Shown: positions 1 through 8,052, counted from the first letter of the stretch. The stretch is 29,930 bases of DNA from Taibaiella sp. (GCA_019739295.1 JAHHDV010000010.1:1-29930), one strand, 5' to 3'. The notes: generated from the letters alone by a model not told the origin. Program-made: numbers and translations.

Positions 1-1
1 C

Positions 2-220
2 GCTTTCGGGGGGTCCCCGAGAGCATCCATCAGCCTGGCACATGCTGCGAAGGCTTATGCTTTCCTCAACCGAAGAGGATATGTAATACCGGAGGACATC
101 AGGGCTATATGCCATGATGTATTGCGTCACAGGATAGGCTTGACTTACGAAGCAGAAGCCGAGAACATCACTTCTGAGCAGATCATCGACCAGATACTGA
201 ATGCCGTGGAAGTACCATAG
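2..220 (+). CDS. MoxR-family AAA+ ATPase, C-terminal end (partial)
   Basis: Only the last 72 codons are in the window; the gene begins upstream of base 1. The reading frame gives GGSPRASISLAHAAKAYAFL near its start and RHRIGLTYEAEAENIT near its end. This is the helical lid region typical of MoxR ATPases, including the sensor-2 arginine in the SPRA motif, and it closes with the usual VEVP-type tail. MoxR proteins are cytoplasmic AAA+ chaperones thought to act on partners carrying von Willebrand A (VWA) domains. A DUF58 gene follows 83 bases downstream, then a BatD-like gene and batA, the standard MoxR/Bat order of Bacteroidota. The Walker motifs lie outside the window, so the family call rests on the C-terminus and on context. 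Confidence 0.85.
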   Translation, partial: AFGGSPRASISLAHAAKAYAFLNRRGYVIPEDIRAICHDVLRHRIGLTYEAEAENITSEQIIDQILNAVEVP

Positions 221-303
221 TATTTGTCTCTTTCCGGAGATTTACCCTGATCTTTACTTAATTGACATGAATATCGCATCGCTGAGTGCCGTGCTCCAAC
301 CTT

Positions 304-1173
304 ATGACAACCGAATCCATTCTTAAGAAAGTTAGAAAAATAGAAATTAAAAGCCGGGGCCTGAGCAACCATTTTTTCTCAGGTGCCTACCATACTGCTT
401 TTAAAGGAAGAGGTATGTCTTTCAGTGAAGTAAGGGAATATAGTCCGGGAGATGATGTGCGTACCATAGACTGGAATGTAACTGCAAGACTCCGGACACC
501 TTATGTGAAAGTCTTTCATGAAGAAAGGGAACTTACCGTAATGCTGATGATAGACATCAGTGCATCCAGCTATTTTGGTTCTTTTCACCAGCAAAAAATA
601 GAACTGATCGCAGAGCTCGCAGCAGTCATCGCCTTCTCAGCACAGACGAACAATGATAAAATCGGTGTGCTCTTCTTCAGTGATAAAATAGAAAAGTACA
701 TCCCCCCCAAAAAAGGGAAATCTCATATTCTCCGTATCATCCGGGAGATCGTAACGATCCAGCCAAGTGCTCACCGGTATACGGATATCAATGCCTGCTT
801 CGAATATTTCAATAGGGCCACAAAGAAAAGGACCATTGCATTTACCATCAGCGACTTCGTCGGACTGAAAGGTGAAAAAAGCCTGAATGTAACGGCACGC
901 AAACATGACCTGATCGGTATACATATATATGATGATTACGAAAAAGACCTGCAGGATGTAGGCATTATTAAAATAAAAGACAGTGAAACGGGGAAGGCAT
1001 ACTGGATCGACAGCCGGGATAAAGAGCTGAAATCCGTACTCAGTCAATCTTTCCAACTGAATAAGGAGCATACCCAACAATTGTTTCAAAAGAATAATGC
1101 CTCCTTTCTCTCAGTAAATGTAAAAGAAGATTATGTAAAAGCTTTACACGGTTTTTTTCAAAAACAGAAGTAA
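304..1173 (+). CDS. DUF58 domain-containing protein (VWA-like)
   Basis: The product is 289 residues with no signal peptide or membrane segment. The N-terminus reads KKVRKIEIKSRGL, followed by GRGMSFSEVREYSPGDD and then IDWNVTARL, which is the DUF58 signature. Asp84, Ser86 and Ser88 form a DxSxS metal-site motif like that of VWA domains. DUF58 proteins are soluble partners of MoxR ATPases and Bat membrane proteins; the molecular function is not established. I chose the ATG at 304 because homologous proteins start close to this point; a GTG at 286 in the same frame would add six residues. The gene contains a C7 run (702-708) followed by A6 (709-714) and remains in frame, a useful control for the homopolymer frameshifts elsewhere in the window. 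Confidence 0.9.
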   Translation: MTTESILKKVRKIEIKSRGLSNHFFSGAYHTAFKGRGMSFSEVREYSPGDDVRTIDWNVTARLRTPYVKVFHEERELTVMLMIDISASSYFGSFHQQKIELIAELAAVIAFSAQTNNDKIGVLFFSDKIEKYIPPKKGKSHILRIIREIVTIQPSAHRYTDINACFEYFNRATKKRTIAFTISDFVGLKGEKSLNVTARKHDLIGIHIYDDYEKDLQDVGIIKIKDSETGKAYWIDSRDKELKSVLSQSFQLNKEHTQQLFQKNNASFLSVNVKEDYVKALHGFFQKQK

Positions 1174-1186
1174 CGTAAGATAAAAA

Positions 1187-2170
1187 TTGAATAGAAGAAC
1201 GACATATTATCTGCTGCTCACCGGATTCCTGGCATGGTTATTCCTATGCATACCCGGCCAAGTAGGGGCGCAGAACACCGCTCATCTCAGCCTTTCCAAT
1301 GATTCTATCCTGATCGGTGACCAGGTAAAACTAAAATTAAGTGCGAGACTGGATCATAATGCTGCTTCCATCACTTTCCCTGCCATTCCGGATACATTCT
1401 CGGGAATAGAAGTATTGGAAAAAGGAAAAATTGATACCATCCGGAATAAGGATTATAATATTTACCAACAGGAAATACTGATTACCTGCTTTGATTCCGG
1501 TTCTTATAATTTCCCGCTGTGGCATATTCAATTTGTTGATGGGAGCGGCACTATGCAAAATCTGCCGTTAACCAGCACAACACTGTATGTCAATACGATC
1601 GCGGAAGTCGATACCACTTTACCCATAAAACCTATCTATGATATAGAGCCTGAAGAAGCTCCTGATTTTATGACGAAAGTGCGGGAAGTGTACGAACAGA
1701 ATAAAACGGCGACATGGATCATTGCCACAGTCCTTCTTCTTTTCATTTTGTCTTTCTTATTTTACCGGTTCTACTGGAGAAATAGAAAAAGACAAGCCGG
1801 GAAGTCAGCAGAATTACCATTCGTCAAAGCTAAAAGGCTGGTGACAGAACTGGAGCAATCTGGCCTGTGGCAGCAGCAGCAATACAAAGCGTATTATTCA
1901 CAGCTCAGCGAAGTCCTGAAAAATTATTTTGAAGAACAGTTCGCTATTAATGCCAACGAGATGACCACCAGGGATTTCCTTCAGCTCCTGAAGAAAAACA
2001 ATGAGTGGCGCAGGATACATGGTGAGATGAGACAAATCCTCCAGATCGCCGATATCACTAAATTTGCCAAGGGATTACCGGGTGAAGAAGACCATATTTT
2101 ATCTGTCAGGAATGCCATTAAAATCATAGAGCAAACCAGACCGCAAGCCCTAACAGAAAATGATCAATAG
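1187..2170 (+). CDS. BatD-like / DUF4381-type membrane protein of the Bat operon
   Basis: The product is 327 residues. A hydrophobic signal sequence covers roughly residues 7-28, ending VGAQ. A beta-rich extracytoplasmic region follows (about 30-170, with SNDSILIGDQVKLKLSA, which resembles the start of BatD beta-sandwich domains). Next come a single membrane helix (about 176-196) and a charged, helical cytoplasmic tail (about 200-327, including YYSQLSEVLKNYFEEQF), which resembles the DUF4381 region. The start is TTG at 1187, 13 bases after the DUF58 stop; no ATG in this frame fits as well. The 3' end overlaps batA by 11 bases, implying translational coupling. The likely role is to anchor the MoxR/DUF58/BatA assembly at the inner membrane; this is inferred from neighbours. 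The exact family name is less sure than the operon membership. Confidence 0.75.
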   Translation: MNRRTTYYLLLTGFLAWLFLCIPGQVGAQNTAHLSLSNDSILIGDQVKLKLSARLDHNAASITFPAIPDTFSGIEVLEKGKIDTIRNKDYNIYQQEILITCFDSGSYNFPLWHIQFVDGSGTMQNLPLTSTTLYVNTIAEVDTTLPIKPIYDIEPEEAPDFMTKVREVYEQNKTATWIIATVLLLFILSFLFYRFYWRNRKRQAGKSAELPFVKAKRLVTELEQSGLWQQQQYKAYYSQLSEVLKNYFEEQFAINANEMTTRDFLQLLKKNNEWRRIHGEMRQILQIADITKFAKGLPGEEDHILSVRNAIKIIEQTRPQALTENDQ

Positions 2171-3191
2171 TTTTTTGCAGAAATATAACCTGATCTTTGC
2201 ACAGCCATTCTGGTTATGGCTGTTGCTATTGATTCCCGTTTACCTGGTGCTGCGCGGGCAATGGCGTAAGAAAAATGACAGCTATTGGCTGATCTCCAAT
2301 CTACCGCAAAAGTTCGTCACAAAGGTTCCCCTGAAAATCAGGCTCAGACCCATCCTGCAGGTGCTCAGGACCCTGACACTTATAGGCATCATCATCGCAC
2401 TGGCAAGGCCCCAGAAGACGGACAGCAAGAGAAATATAGATGCGGAAGGAATCGACATCATGCTCTCTATAGACATCTCCGGGAGTATGATGGATAAAGA
2501 CTTCGAGCCGAACAGGCTTGAGGCAGCGAAGAAAACCATGAAAGAATTCGTGCAAGGCCGTACCGGGGACCGGATGGGCCTGGTCATCTTCGCCGGGGAG
2601 AGCTTTACCTTATGCCCCGTTACACTTGATCATTCCATCTTGCTGCAACAGATCAGCATATTGCAAAGTGACATGCTGGAAGCAGGTACCAGTATCGGGA
2701 ACGGGCTGGCATCGGCATTAAACGGGCTGCGCAGTTCTGACAGCAAGACCAAGATCATCGTCCTGATGACAGATGGTGTCAACCAGCCGGCTATCGGTCT
2801 GAATATAAAGCCGGATGAAGCCATTGAGATGGCTAAGCTCTACCAAATCAAAGTATACACGATCGGGATCGGGAGTCAGGGAAAAGCTTTGAGACCCACA
2901 CCCCAGCCTGATGGTTCGGTAGTGGATGTACTGGCAGATGTGGAGATAGATGAGGTACTGCTTCAAAAGATCGCAAAAGAAACCGGGGGTGAATATTTCA
3001 GGGCTACCAGCAATACTTCTCTTGACGAGATCTATTCGGAGATTGATAAGTTAGAAAAATCAAAAGTAGAGATGTCTGCCTACTATCAGTATGAAGATGT
3101 ATTCTACTGGTTCCTGATCCCTGCCCTCATTATTCTTGTGTTGGAGCTGCTTCTCCGCTACACTTACTTCAGAACAATAACAGAAGAATAA
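2160..3191 (+). CDS. batA: BatA-type VWA domain membrane protein
   Basis: The product is 343 residues. A membrane helix near residues 17-31 and a second at about 69-82 precede a VWA domain, and a third helix sits near the C-terminus (about 313-333). The metal-ion site is visible as Asp105, Ser107 and Ser109 in SIDISGSM, with a later TDGVN motif. This two-plus-one helix layout around a VWA domain is typical of BatA/BatB proteins of the Bacteroides aerotolerance cluster. The ATG at 2160 lies inside the end of the preceding gene. In many Bacteroidota batB follows directly, but here the stop codon overlaps only a 15-codon mini-ORF (TAATG), then the operon ends. BatA versus BatB is decided by position and by the N-terminal helices, not by a search. 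Confidence 0.88.
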   Translation: MINSFLQKYNLIFAQPFWLWLLLLIPVYLVLRGQWRKKNDSYWLISNLPQKFVTKVPLKIRLRPILQVLRTLTLIGIIIALARPQKTDSKRNIDAEGIDIMLSIDISGSMMDKDFEPNRLEAAKKTMKEFVQGRTGDRMGLVIFAGESFTLCPVTLDHSILLQQISILQSDMLEAGTSIGNGLASALNGLRSSDSKTKIIVLMTDGVNQPAIGLNIKPDEAIEMAKLYQIKVYTIGIGSQGKALRPTPQPDGSVVDVLADVEIDEVLLQKIAKETGGEYFRATSNTSLDEIYSEIDKLEKSKVEMSAYYQYEDVFYWFLIPALIILVLELLLRYTYFRTITEE

Positions 3192-3238
3192 TGAATATCG
3201 AAGGACCTTTATTCAACCAGGTAGAACACAGGGTTTAA
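3191..3238 (+). other. 15-codon mini-ORF coupled to batA stop, possible gene remnant
   Basis: The batA stop and this ATG overlap as TAATG, the arrangement expected for a translationally coupled next gene. The frame runs for 15 codons (beginning MNIEGPLFNQ) and ends at TAA. None of the three frames downstream continues into a recognisable Bat protein. It could be the stub of a deleted batB, or chance; I do not recognise the peptide. Confidence 0.25.
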
Positions 3239-3333
3239 AAGAAATTACCGGTGTAAATCATCAGACAGGCATAAATTAAAGCAGAAATTGCTATTGCGTT
3301 TCAATTGCGCTCACTTCATAACCTTACTTCTTC

Positions 3334-3642
3334 TTACCTGAGCATATCCTGGTCTTTTCCTTTGAGTTTCACGCACACCTGATTGATAGACGAACAGTTA
3401 AATTTCTTGATGATCTTTGATCTGTATACGGCAATTGTATTCGGACTTCTCCCCAGATATGCGGCAGATTGTGTGATTGAAAGTCCTTTTTCAGCACATT
3501 GGATAATTTCATATTCCACCTTGCTCAGATCAGGCTGGCCCTCCGGCACGAAATCATTTTCTAAAAAAGATTTAATGATCTGGCTGCTATTATAAGAACA
3601 CAACAGGAATTTTACCGGTTCCTGTGTGTTCAAAAGTTTCAA
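3334..3642 (-). CDS. LuxR-type HTH domain, C-terminal half of a frameshifted regulator
   Basis: This frame encodes a LuxR/NarL-type DNA-binding domain: VEYEIIQCAEKGLSITQSAA followed by YLGRSPNTIAVYRSKIIKKF, the classic tetrahelical helix-turn-helix. The apparent start is a TTG at 3642 that lies inside the upstream reading frame (3590-3985). Removing one base from the A6 run at 3641-3646 (T6 in the coding sense) joins the two halves into one 216-residue protein, the usual length for a NarL-type response regulator. The joined sequence reads FLKLLNTQEPVKFLLCSYNS across the junction. I therefore regard this as the 3' half of one gene, not an independent gene. The gene is monocistronic, on the strand opposite to the bat genes. 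Confidence 0.7.
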   Translation of the reverse strand: MKLLNTQEPVKFLLCSYNSSQIIKSFLENDFVPEGQPDLSKVEYEIIQCAEKGLSITQSAAYLGRSPNTIAVYRSKIIKKFNCSSINQVCVKLKGKDQDMLR

Positions 3643-3985
3643 AAAACTCCTGAGAAGGAATATTGATATTGCATACCACCAGGTTAGAGAGCGTCCGTAA
3701 GGTTTTTACCTTATTTAAATCCAGATCAAAGAAATTGACAACAGTTATTAAGCCCTGAAGCCCCATATCCCGTAATTGCCTGATCCTTGTTACCGCTATC
3801 TCAAAATCCTCAGTAAGAAGAACAAATACCTTATGCAGCTGTGAAAGATAAGAGGACGCCAAAGGCTCAAAAACTGACAGGTATTTTATATCTGAACAAC
3901 CAAGCTCTGAACTGATAAACGTTAAAAATGCAGCGCTCAATAGATTTGTATCATCTGAGGGGCCCAATACTAATATTTGACTCAT
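3590..3985 (-). CDS. N-terminal pseudo-receiver half of the frameshifted LuxR-type regulator
   Basis: The frame starts at the ATG at 3985 (MSQILVLGPSDD); a GTG at 4012 would add nine residues. It has the alternating strand/helix pattern of a response-regulator receiver (ILVLG, then KVFVLLTEDFEIA, then LQGLITVVNFFDLD, then LVVCNI). However, I cannot place the conserved acidic pair and phospho-acceptor aspartate of a true receiver. It may be a divergent, phosphorylation-independent receiver. In the raw sequence it runs past the A6 at 3641-3646 and ends at 3590 without a DNA-binding domain. No sensor kinase is adjacent, so it would be an orphan regulator. Nearby surface-protein genes on the same strand are possible targets, which is only inference. 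Confidence 0.6.
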   Translation of the reverse strand: MSQILVLGPSDDTNLLSAAFLTFISSELGCSDIKYLSVFEPLASSYLSQLHKVFVLLTEDFEIAVTRIRQLRDMGLQGLITVVNFFDLDLNKVKTLRTLSNLVVCNINIPSQEFFETFEHTGTGKIPVVFL

Positions 3986-4037
3986 GATATATGAATTGCA
4001 GCTTTCCAGCACTATTAAAAAATATCAAAAACTGATT

Positions 4038-4076
4038 AAAAAATTAGGTGGCTGCACAAAATTGCTGCCACCTAAT
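4038..4076 (-). terminator. Rho-independent terminator after the T9SS cargo gene pair
   Basis: A perfect 10-bp inverted repeat (ATTAGGTGGC at 4043-4052, GCCACCTAAT at 4067-4076) encloses a 14-base loop. On the minus strand the stem is followed directly by a run of T. It lies 22 bases beyond the stop of the 356-residue gene and ends that minus-strand transcription unit before the LuxR-type regulator. Confidence 0.8.
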
Positions 4077-4097
4077 CCATAAACACGGTACAGATAT

Positions 4098-5168
4098 TTA
4101 CTCCTTAATAAATTTACCGGCCCATATCCTGTTACCCTGAGTACTCAGTTCTAACATATATGCTCCTTGTAGCAAGCCTGCTACGTCAATAGGTGCATTG
4201 TCACTTTCAATTTTTTGATCTGAAATTAATTTTCCCGATATATCATAAATACTCAGCGTCTGACCTACACCGGCTCCTCTTATATATAAGAGGCTTCTGG
4301 CAGGATTAGGATACAGGGAAATGCTGCCCGCAGTATAGGCATCAATATACAGCTTACGCACTTTACTATATTCGGTCTTACCATTCAGCTCTGTTTGCTT
4401 CAGGCGATAATAATTCTCTCCTGGCATCGGGCTGATATCAACGAATGAATATTTAAGCTCCGTAACGCTGGTCCCGTCCTGTGAAAGAGAAGCTACAAAC
4501 CCCAGAGATGCCCAGTTGTTCTTGCCATCCTTACTTCTTTCAATTACAAACCCTTTGCTGTACTCTTCTGAGAATGTATTCCAATTCAAAAGCGCTTCAT
4601 TGTTTTGAGTTTTCGTAACTGTAAAATCACCCAGGGAAACCCTTAGCGGTTCTCCGATGACATTAAATACAGGACTCATTACAGACTGCAAGTCCGGGTC
4701 TGTACCCTCCATGTCTCCGAAAGGGTATTGCAGCTGAACCAGGAATTGAGGGGAACTCCCTACGGGATTCGGTTTTACGGCCAGCAGCTTAAAGGTAACA
4801 TATAAAACGTTTCCTCCCTCAAGAGTGGACGGGATCGGAGTGGAAAGGTCAAATACGAAATTATATACATCATCTGAAGATAAGCCGGAAAATGCATCCG
4901 CATCTTCCCCGGATAACGGCTCTTCCCTGAATTCTAAAATCTCGGAAGATGCAGGCAACCCTACACTTATAAAAACGGGGTAAGATGCCGGATCATATGC
5001 TTCAGAGAAATTATAATTTCTTATCCCTAAAGTTACCTCAACCTCATCTCCCGTTTCCAATTCTGTCTCGGAAACAATCATCGTCTCGATTCCTATCTGT
5101 GCCGACAATGAAAAAGAAAGGAACACGTAGCCTATTAGTATGGATAGTATTTTAAATACACTTTTCAT
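4098..5168 (-). CDS. T9SS type A sorting domain-containing surface protein
   Basis: The product is 356 residues. A signal peptide covers about residues 1-23 (KILSILIGYVFLSFSLSAQ). A beta-sandwich region follows (about 25-165; ETELETGDEVEVTLGIRNY, somewhat cohesin-like). A fibronectin-like stretch (about 180-270) has the WNTFSEEYSKGFVIERSKDG and YYRLKQTELNGKTEYSK motifs common just before T9SS tails. The C-terminus (about 280-356) is a type A sorting domain: SLYPNPARSLLYI, LSIYDISGKLI and a basic end at KFIKE. Such proteins cross the outer membrane through the type IX system, where the tail is removed and the protein attached to surface lipopolysaccharide or released. It lies 35 bases downstream of the 747-residue exported protein on the same strand, so the two are probably co-transcribed. 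The specific function is unknown. Confidence 0.88.
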   Translation of the reverse strand: MKSVFKILSILIGYVFLSFSLSAQIGIETMIVSETELETGDEVEVTLGIRNYNFSEAYDPASYPVFISVGLPASSEILEFREEPLSGEDADAFSGLSSDDVYNFVFDLSTPIPSTLEGGNVLYVTFKLLAVKPNPVGSSPQFLVQLQYPFGDMEGTDPDLQSVMSPVFNVIGEPLRVSLGDFTVTKTQNNEALLNWNTFSEEYSKGFVIERSKDGKNNWASLGFVASLSQDGTSVTELKYSFVDISPMPGENYYRLKQTELNGKTEYSKVRKLYIDAYTAGSISLYPNPARSLLYIRGAGVGQTLSIYDISGKLISDQKIESDNAPIDVAGLLQGAYMLELSTQGNRIWAGKFIKE

Positions 5169-5203
5169 ATTTTTTTTTATTTACTTTCTGGATTGAACTA
5201 AAA

Positions 5204-7447
5204 TTAATAATTGATTAAAATCTGCCTGTTAGAACTATTATTCGAAGTGTTTCTTTCTCCACCTCCGAATCCCGGGGGAATAGTAGCGGTAAGATTCAGA
5301 ATATTGATCAGGTCACTGGCAGTATAAGTCGCGGAGATTTCTACTGCATTGATTATGCCTGCCTCAATTGAATTGGTTGTGGTCAGGATAATGCTCTCAT
5401 CTGTCGCAGCGAAGACTGACCAGCCTGCCGGAAGCGTTCCCAATGTCAGGCTTCCATTCAACGGCTTGGAGATCACCGCATACACCAAACCCGAAGATGC
5501 TCCTTCACCTATATTGAATATCCTGTATGTCAGCTCTGTAGAAGATCCTGTAGTCAGGGACGTGGTACTGGCTGTAATGGATGTCCTCAAATCCGGACCG
5601 TTCCAGTTTACATTAAATTCAGGAACATGGATATCTTCACCGTCACCCGCTACAACCACATTCTGGCTATTGGGCGTAACCTCGTATCCCAATCCAAGAT
5701 CACTGTTTTCCTCTATTTCAGCACCTATCGCAGGAGGAGTGGCATCAGCTATCAGCACTACATAATATTCCCCTTTGGGGATATCTGTAAATTCGTACTC
5801 ACCCGTCGTATTGTTCACTAAACCTGTGGCTGCTGCTTCCCCTTCTGCATTGACGAGAACTGCATGGACCGGTGTAGTGGATGTGTAATCCGAAAGGTCC
5901 GCCGTGCCATTGATATCAGAAGGTTGACATGCTGCGTTGTCGGATGTGATGATTACAGGCACAAATTCAGAATGCTGACCATCACAGACACTGGAAGTAA
6001 CAAAGAATGTATCTGATAGACCTGTAGACAGGGCTACTGCTGTATAAGTGGTTCCTGTGCCTATTTCCGTAAGGTCAGCATTATACCAGGTATAAGTCAC
6101 TTCATCCTGCGGATCCGATACTGCCAGCTCCACATCTGTTCCTTCACAAGCGTCAATAAAAGTAGCTTCCAAAACCGGCTTAACCGGGGTCCGGTACACA
6201 CCGAACAGTCTTAGTGGCGTCGGGGCTACACCACCTGTAATCACCTGTGAATAGGTAATCTCTACCCTGTCAAACTGGGTAGTAACGGGTATCGTCACGT
6301 AATTCGGGACGGAAGTGCCGAAAATGGCGGATATAATTCCTAAAACATCCGCATCAAGAAGTGCTCCGAGGTTCGAGTTGTATTCTTCAGTAGTTCCATT
6401 ATAAACCTTCACATTGATATTGTCCAATAAGGTTAGGCTCAGAAGTGAGCCTGGCGTCTGGAACTTAATCACGGCAACTTCACCGGGATTGGATAATGAA
6501 TTAAAATTGATGGTCTGTGAGAAATCCTGCAATAGTCCTATGCTAAGGATGCCCGAATATCCCAGTTCCGAATAATTATCAGTATCCGGGTCAATGGCCC
6601 GCTCCGGATTTCTTACCGGGTCAGGATTATCCGTCAATACAGAAGCGGAAATACCCGGGGCGTCATAACTCGTAGTAAGGAAGGCTTCACATTCAAGCGC
6701 TGTACCTGAATTGTAGAACACATCATGTACGTATATCTTCTGAGTACCAGAGAAAATACTTCCCAGGCCGAGCACTGCAAAATTGGACCAGGAAATGCGG
6801 ATCCTGTCAAAACCTGCAGTAGGTACGACCCTCAGGTATGCTTTACCATCGGCACCGATCTCTATCCTGTTGGAACCTATGGCATCCGGGTCCATTGAGG
6901 TTGCCCATACCGAGCTGCTGCCACTTTTGGCATTGATCGTTAACGTAGGTGTTCCCGTTAAGGCAAAATCTACAATATCATTGATCACCGAACCCAATGT
7001 CCCGCCGACAAGGTAATCCAGCAAGCCATTTCCATCTTCTGACAATACAATAAACACGGGCGTATTTGCCCCGACCGGAGCAGGAAACTCCACTTCCAGA
7101 TAACTCTGCCTGGAACCAGCCCCCAGAATAATGCCGGGTGATGCTTCCAGAGTCGCTTTTGTATCGTGATCACCATCTATTGCATTACCCGGGGCACCAA
7201 CAGTATATTCATCATTAAACAGGGAATAGGTACTTGAAGTAACGACCTCATCCGCATAATTGTTGACAATCTGGGCATGTGCAACGTAACTTTCTGCAAA
7301 CGATACAGCCAGCAAACCCAAACCGAGGGTTTTGCCCTGCTTCCTGAACCCGGAAACTACATTTCTCGCCTTTTTCTTAAGAAAAGACCAAAACGGCCTG
7401 TCTCCGGAAAATCCATGCAAATCATAATTGTACATTTTTCTTTCCAT
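5204..7447 (-). CDS. Large exported multidomain surface protein with Ig-like and SdrD-like domains
   Basis: The product is 747 residues. The signal region is unusually long: a basic stretch of about 40 residues (MYNYDLHGFSGDRPFWSFLK onward) precedes a hydrophobic core that ends at AHAQ near residue 59. Two similar modules follow (about 65-250 and 255-420), each with an AIDGD/AIDPD-type motif and later FDRIRISWS or FDRVEITYS. An Ig-like domain rich in YTWYN and bearing one Cys near each end spans about 423-505. Next come a carboxypeptidase-regulatory or SdrD-like domain (about 510-610, GEYEFTDIPKGEYYVVL) and a CARDB/DUF11-like last domain (about 620-747). No type A or B sorting tail is visible, unlike its downstream partner. 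ATG at 7447 is used; ATG at 7435 is also possible. It is probably an adhesin-like surface protein; the ligand is unknown. Confidence 0.82.
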   Translation of the reverse strand: MERKMYNYDLHGFSGDRPFWSFLKKKARNVVSGFRKQGKTLGLGLLAVSFAESYVAHAQIVNNYADEVVTSSTYSLFNDEYTVGAPGNAIDGDHDTKATLEASPGIILGAGSRQSYLEVEFPAPVGANTPVFIVLSEDGNGLLDYLVGGTLGSVINDIVDFALTGTPTLTINAKSGSSSVWATSMDPDAIGSNRIEIGADGKAYLRVVPTAGFDRIRISWSNFAVLGLGSIFSGTQKIYVHDVFYNSGTALECEAFLTTSYDAPGISASVLTDNPDPVRNPERAIDPDTDNYSELGYSGILSIGLLQDFSQTINFNSLSNPGEVAVIKFQTPGSLLSLTLLDNINVKVYNGTTEEYNSNLGALLDADVLGIISAIFGTSVPNYVTIPVTTQFDRVEITYSQVITGGVAPTPLRLFGVYRTPVKPVLEATFIDACEGTDVELAVSDPQDEVTYTWYNADLTEIGTGTTYTAVALSTGLSDTFFVTSSVCDGQHSEFVPVIITSDNAACQPSDINGTADLSDYTSTTPVHAVLVNAEGEAAATGLVNNTTGEYEFTDIPKGEYYVVLIADATPPAIGAEIEENSDLGLGYEVTPNSQNVVVAGDGEDIHVPEFNVNWNGPDLRTSITASTTSLTTGSSTELTYRIFNIGEGASSGLVYAVISKPLNGSLTLGTLPAGWSVFAATDESIILTTTNSIEAGIINAVEISATYTASDLINILNLTATIPPGFGGGERNTSNNSSNRQILINY

Positions 7448-7661
7448 AAATTAAAGTTTAAATAAAAATTGTTTGACTTGTTTTCTTATTTTTATCTATA
7501 TATAAATTCATACATAGAAAAAAAAAATAGTGATTCTGTATGCAAAATACCCACCAAAAAAAAATCATCTTCAATCAGTTTAAAATAAAAATTATTAGTT
7601 TTACTGTAATTTTTATTATAATTACTAATAAACCTGTGATATATGGAAACATATCGAAAAA

Positions 7662-8027
7662 GTGCTGGAAAAGATTAAGGATGCACGAAAAGAAAAAGGA
7701 TTCTCACATGAAAATATGGCATTTGAACTTGGAATAAGCCAGGCAGCCTACTCCAATATTGAAAAGAACAGCGCCAAGCTCACCTTGGAGCGTTTTTTAA
7801 AAATGACTGAAATATTAGAAAAACCTGTGTATTATTTTTTTGAATCAACCCCGAATAAGGTTTACAACCAGACTCTTTATGACAGTTCTTATGGACATAT
7901 TGAGAATATGTATCAGAACAGTAAAGACCTGCTGCCTCAGCTTACAGATAATTATGAGAAAACGATCCAGCTATTGAAAGATGAGGTCCATTTCCTGAGA
8001 AGGCAGCTGGAAACTGCTAATAAATAA
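7662..8027 (+). CDS. XRE-family helix-turn-helix regulator
   Basis: The product is 121 residues. Residues 1-60 form a Cro/C1-type HTH: KIKDARKEKGFSHENMAFEL, then GISQAAYSNIEKN as the recognition region, then LTLERFLKMTEIL. The remaining half is a charged helix with coiled-coil character (YEKTIQLLKDEVHFLRRQLE) likely to mediate dimerisation. The start is a GTG at 7662; the frame is open upstream only to a stop at 7629, with no ATG, and the family normally begins within a few residues of the KI-K motif. A T7 run at 7835-7841 stays in frame. The gene is transcribed away from the two-gene surface-protein unit, with an AT-rich 214-base space between them, so regulation of that unit is a reasonable but untested guess. 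Confidence 0.85.
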   Translation: MLEKIKDARKEKGFSHENMAFELGISQAAYSNIEKNSAKLTLERFLKMTEILEKPVYYFFESTPNKVYNQTLYDSSYGHIENMYQNSKDLLPQLTDNYEKTIQLLKDEVHFLRRQLETANK

Positions 8028-8037
8028 AGAATGATCA

Positions 8038-8052
8038 GTCAGCGGGGCTGAC
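8038..8052. terminator. Small hairpin between convergent genes, weak terminator candidate
   Basis: GTCAGC and GCTGAC are perfect inverted arms around GGG, located between the ends of the XRE gene and the FAD oxidoreductase gene, which converge. Neither side carries a good T run, so it may be a weak bidirectional terminator or chance. Confidence 0.3.

Noticed and set aside
4098..7447. Idea that the 747- and 356-residue surface proteins are one gene split by a frameshift
   Set aside because: Each has its own signal peptide and a 35-base spacer with a stop lies between them, so they are separate genes.
7540..7737. 65-codon lysine- and isoleucine-rich frame before the XRE gene
   Set aside because: Its composition simply reflects AT-rich spacer DNA and it overlaps the XRE gene in a different frame.
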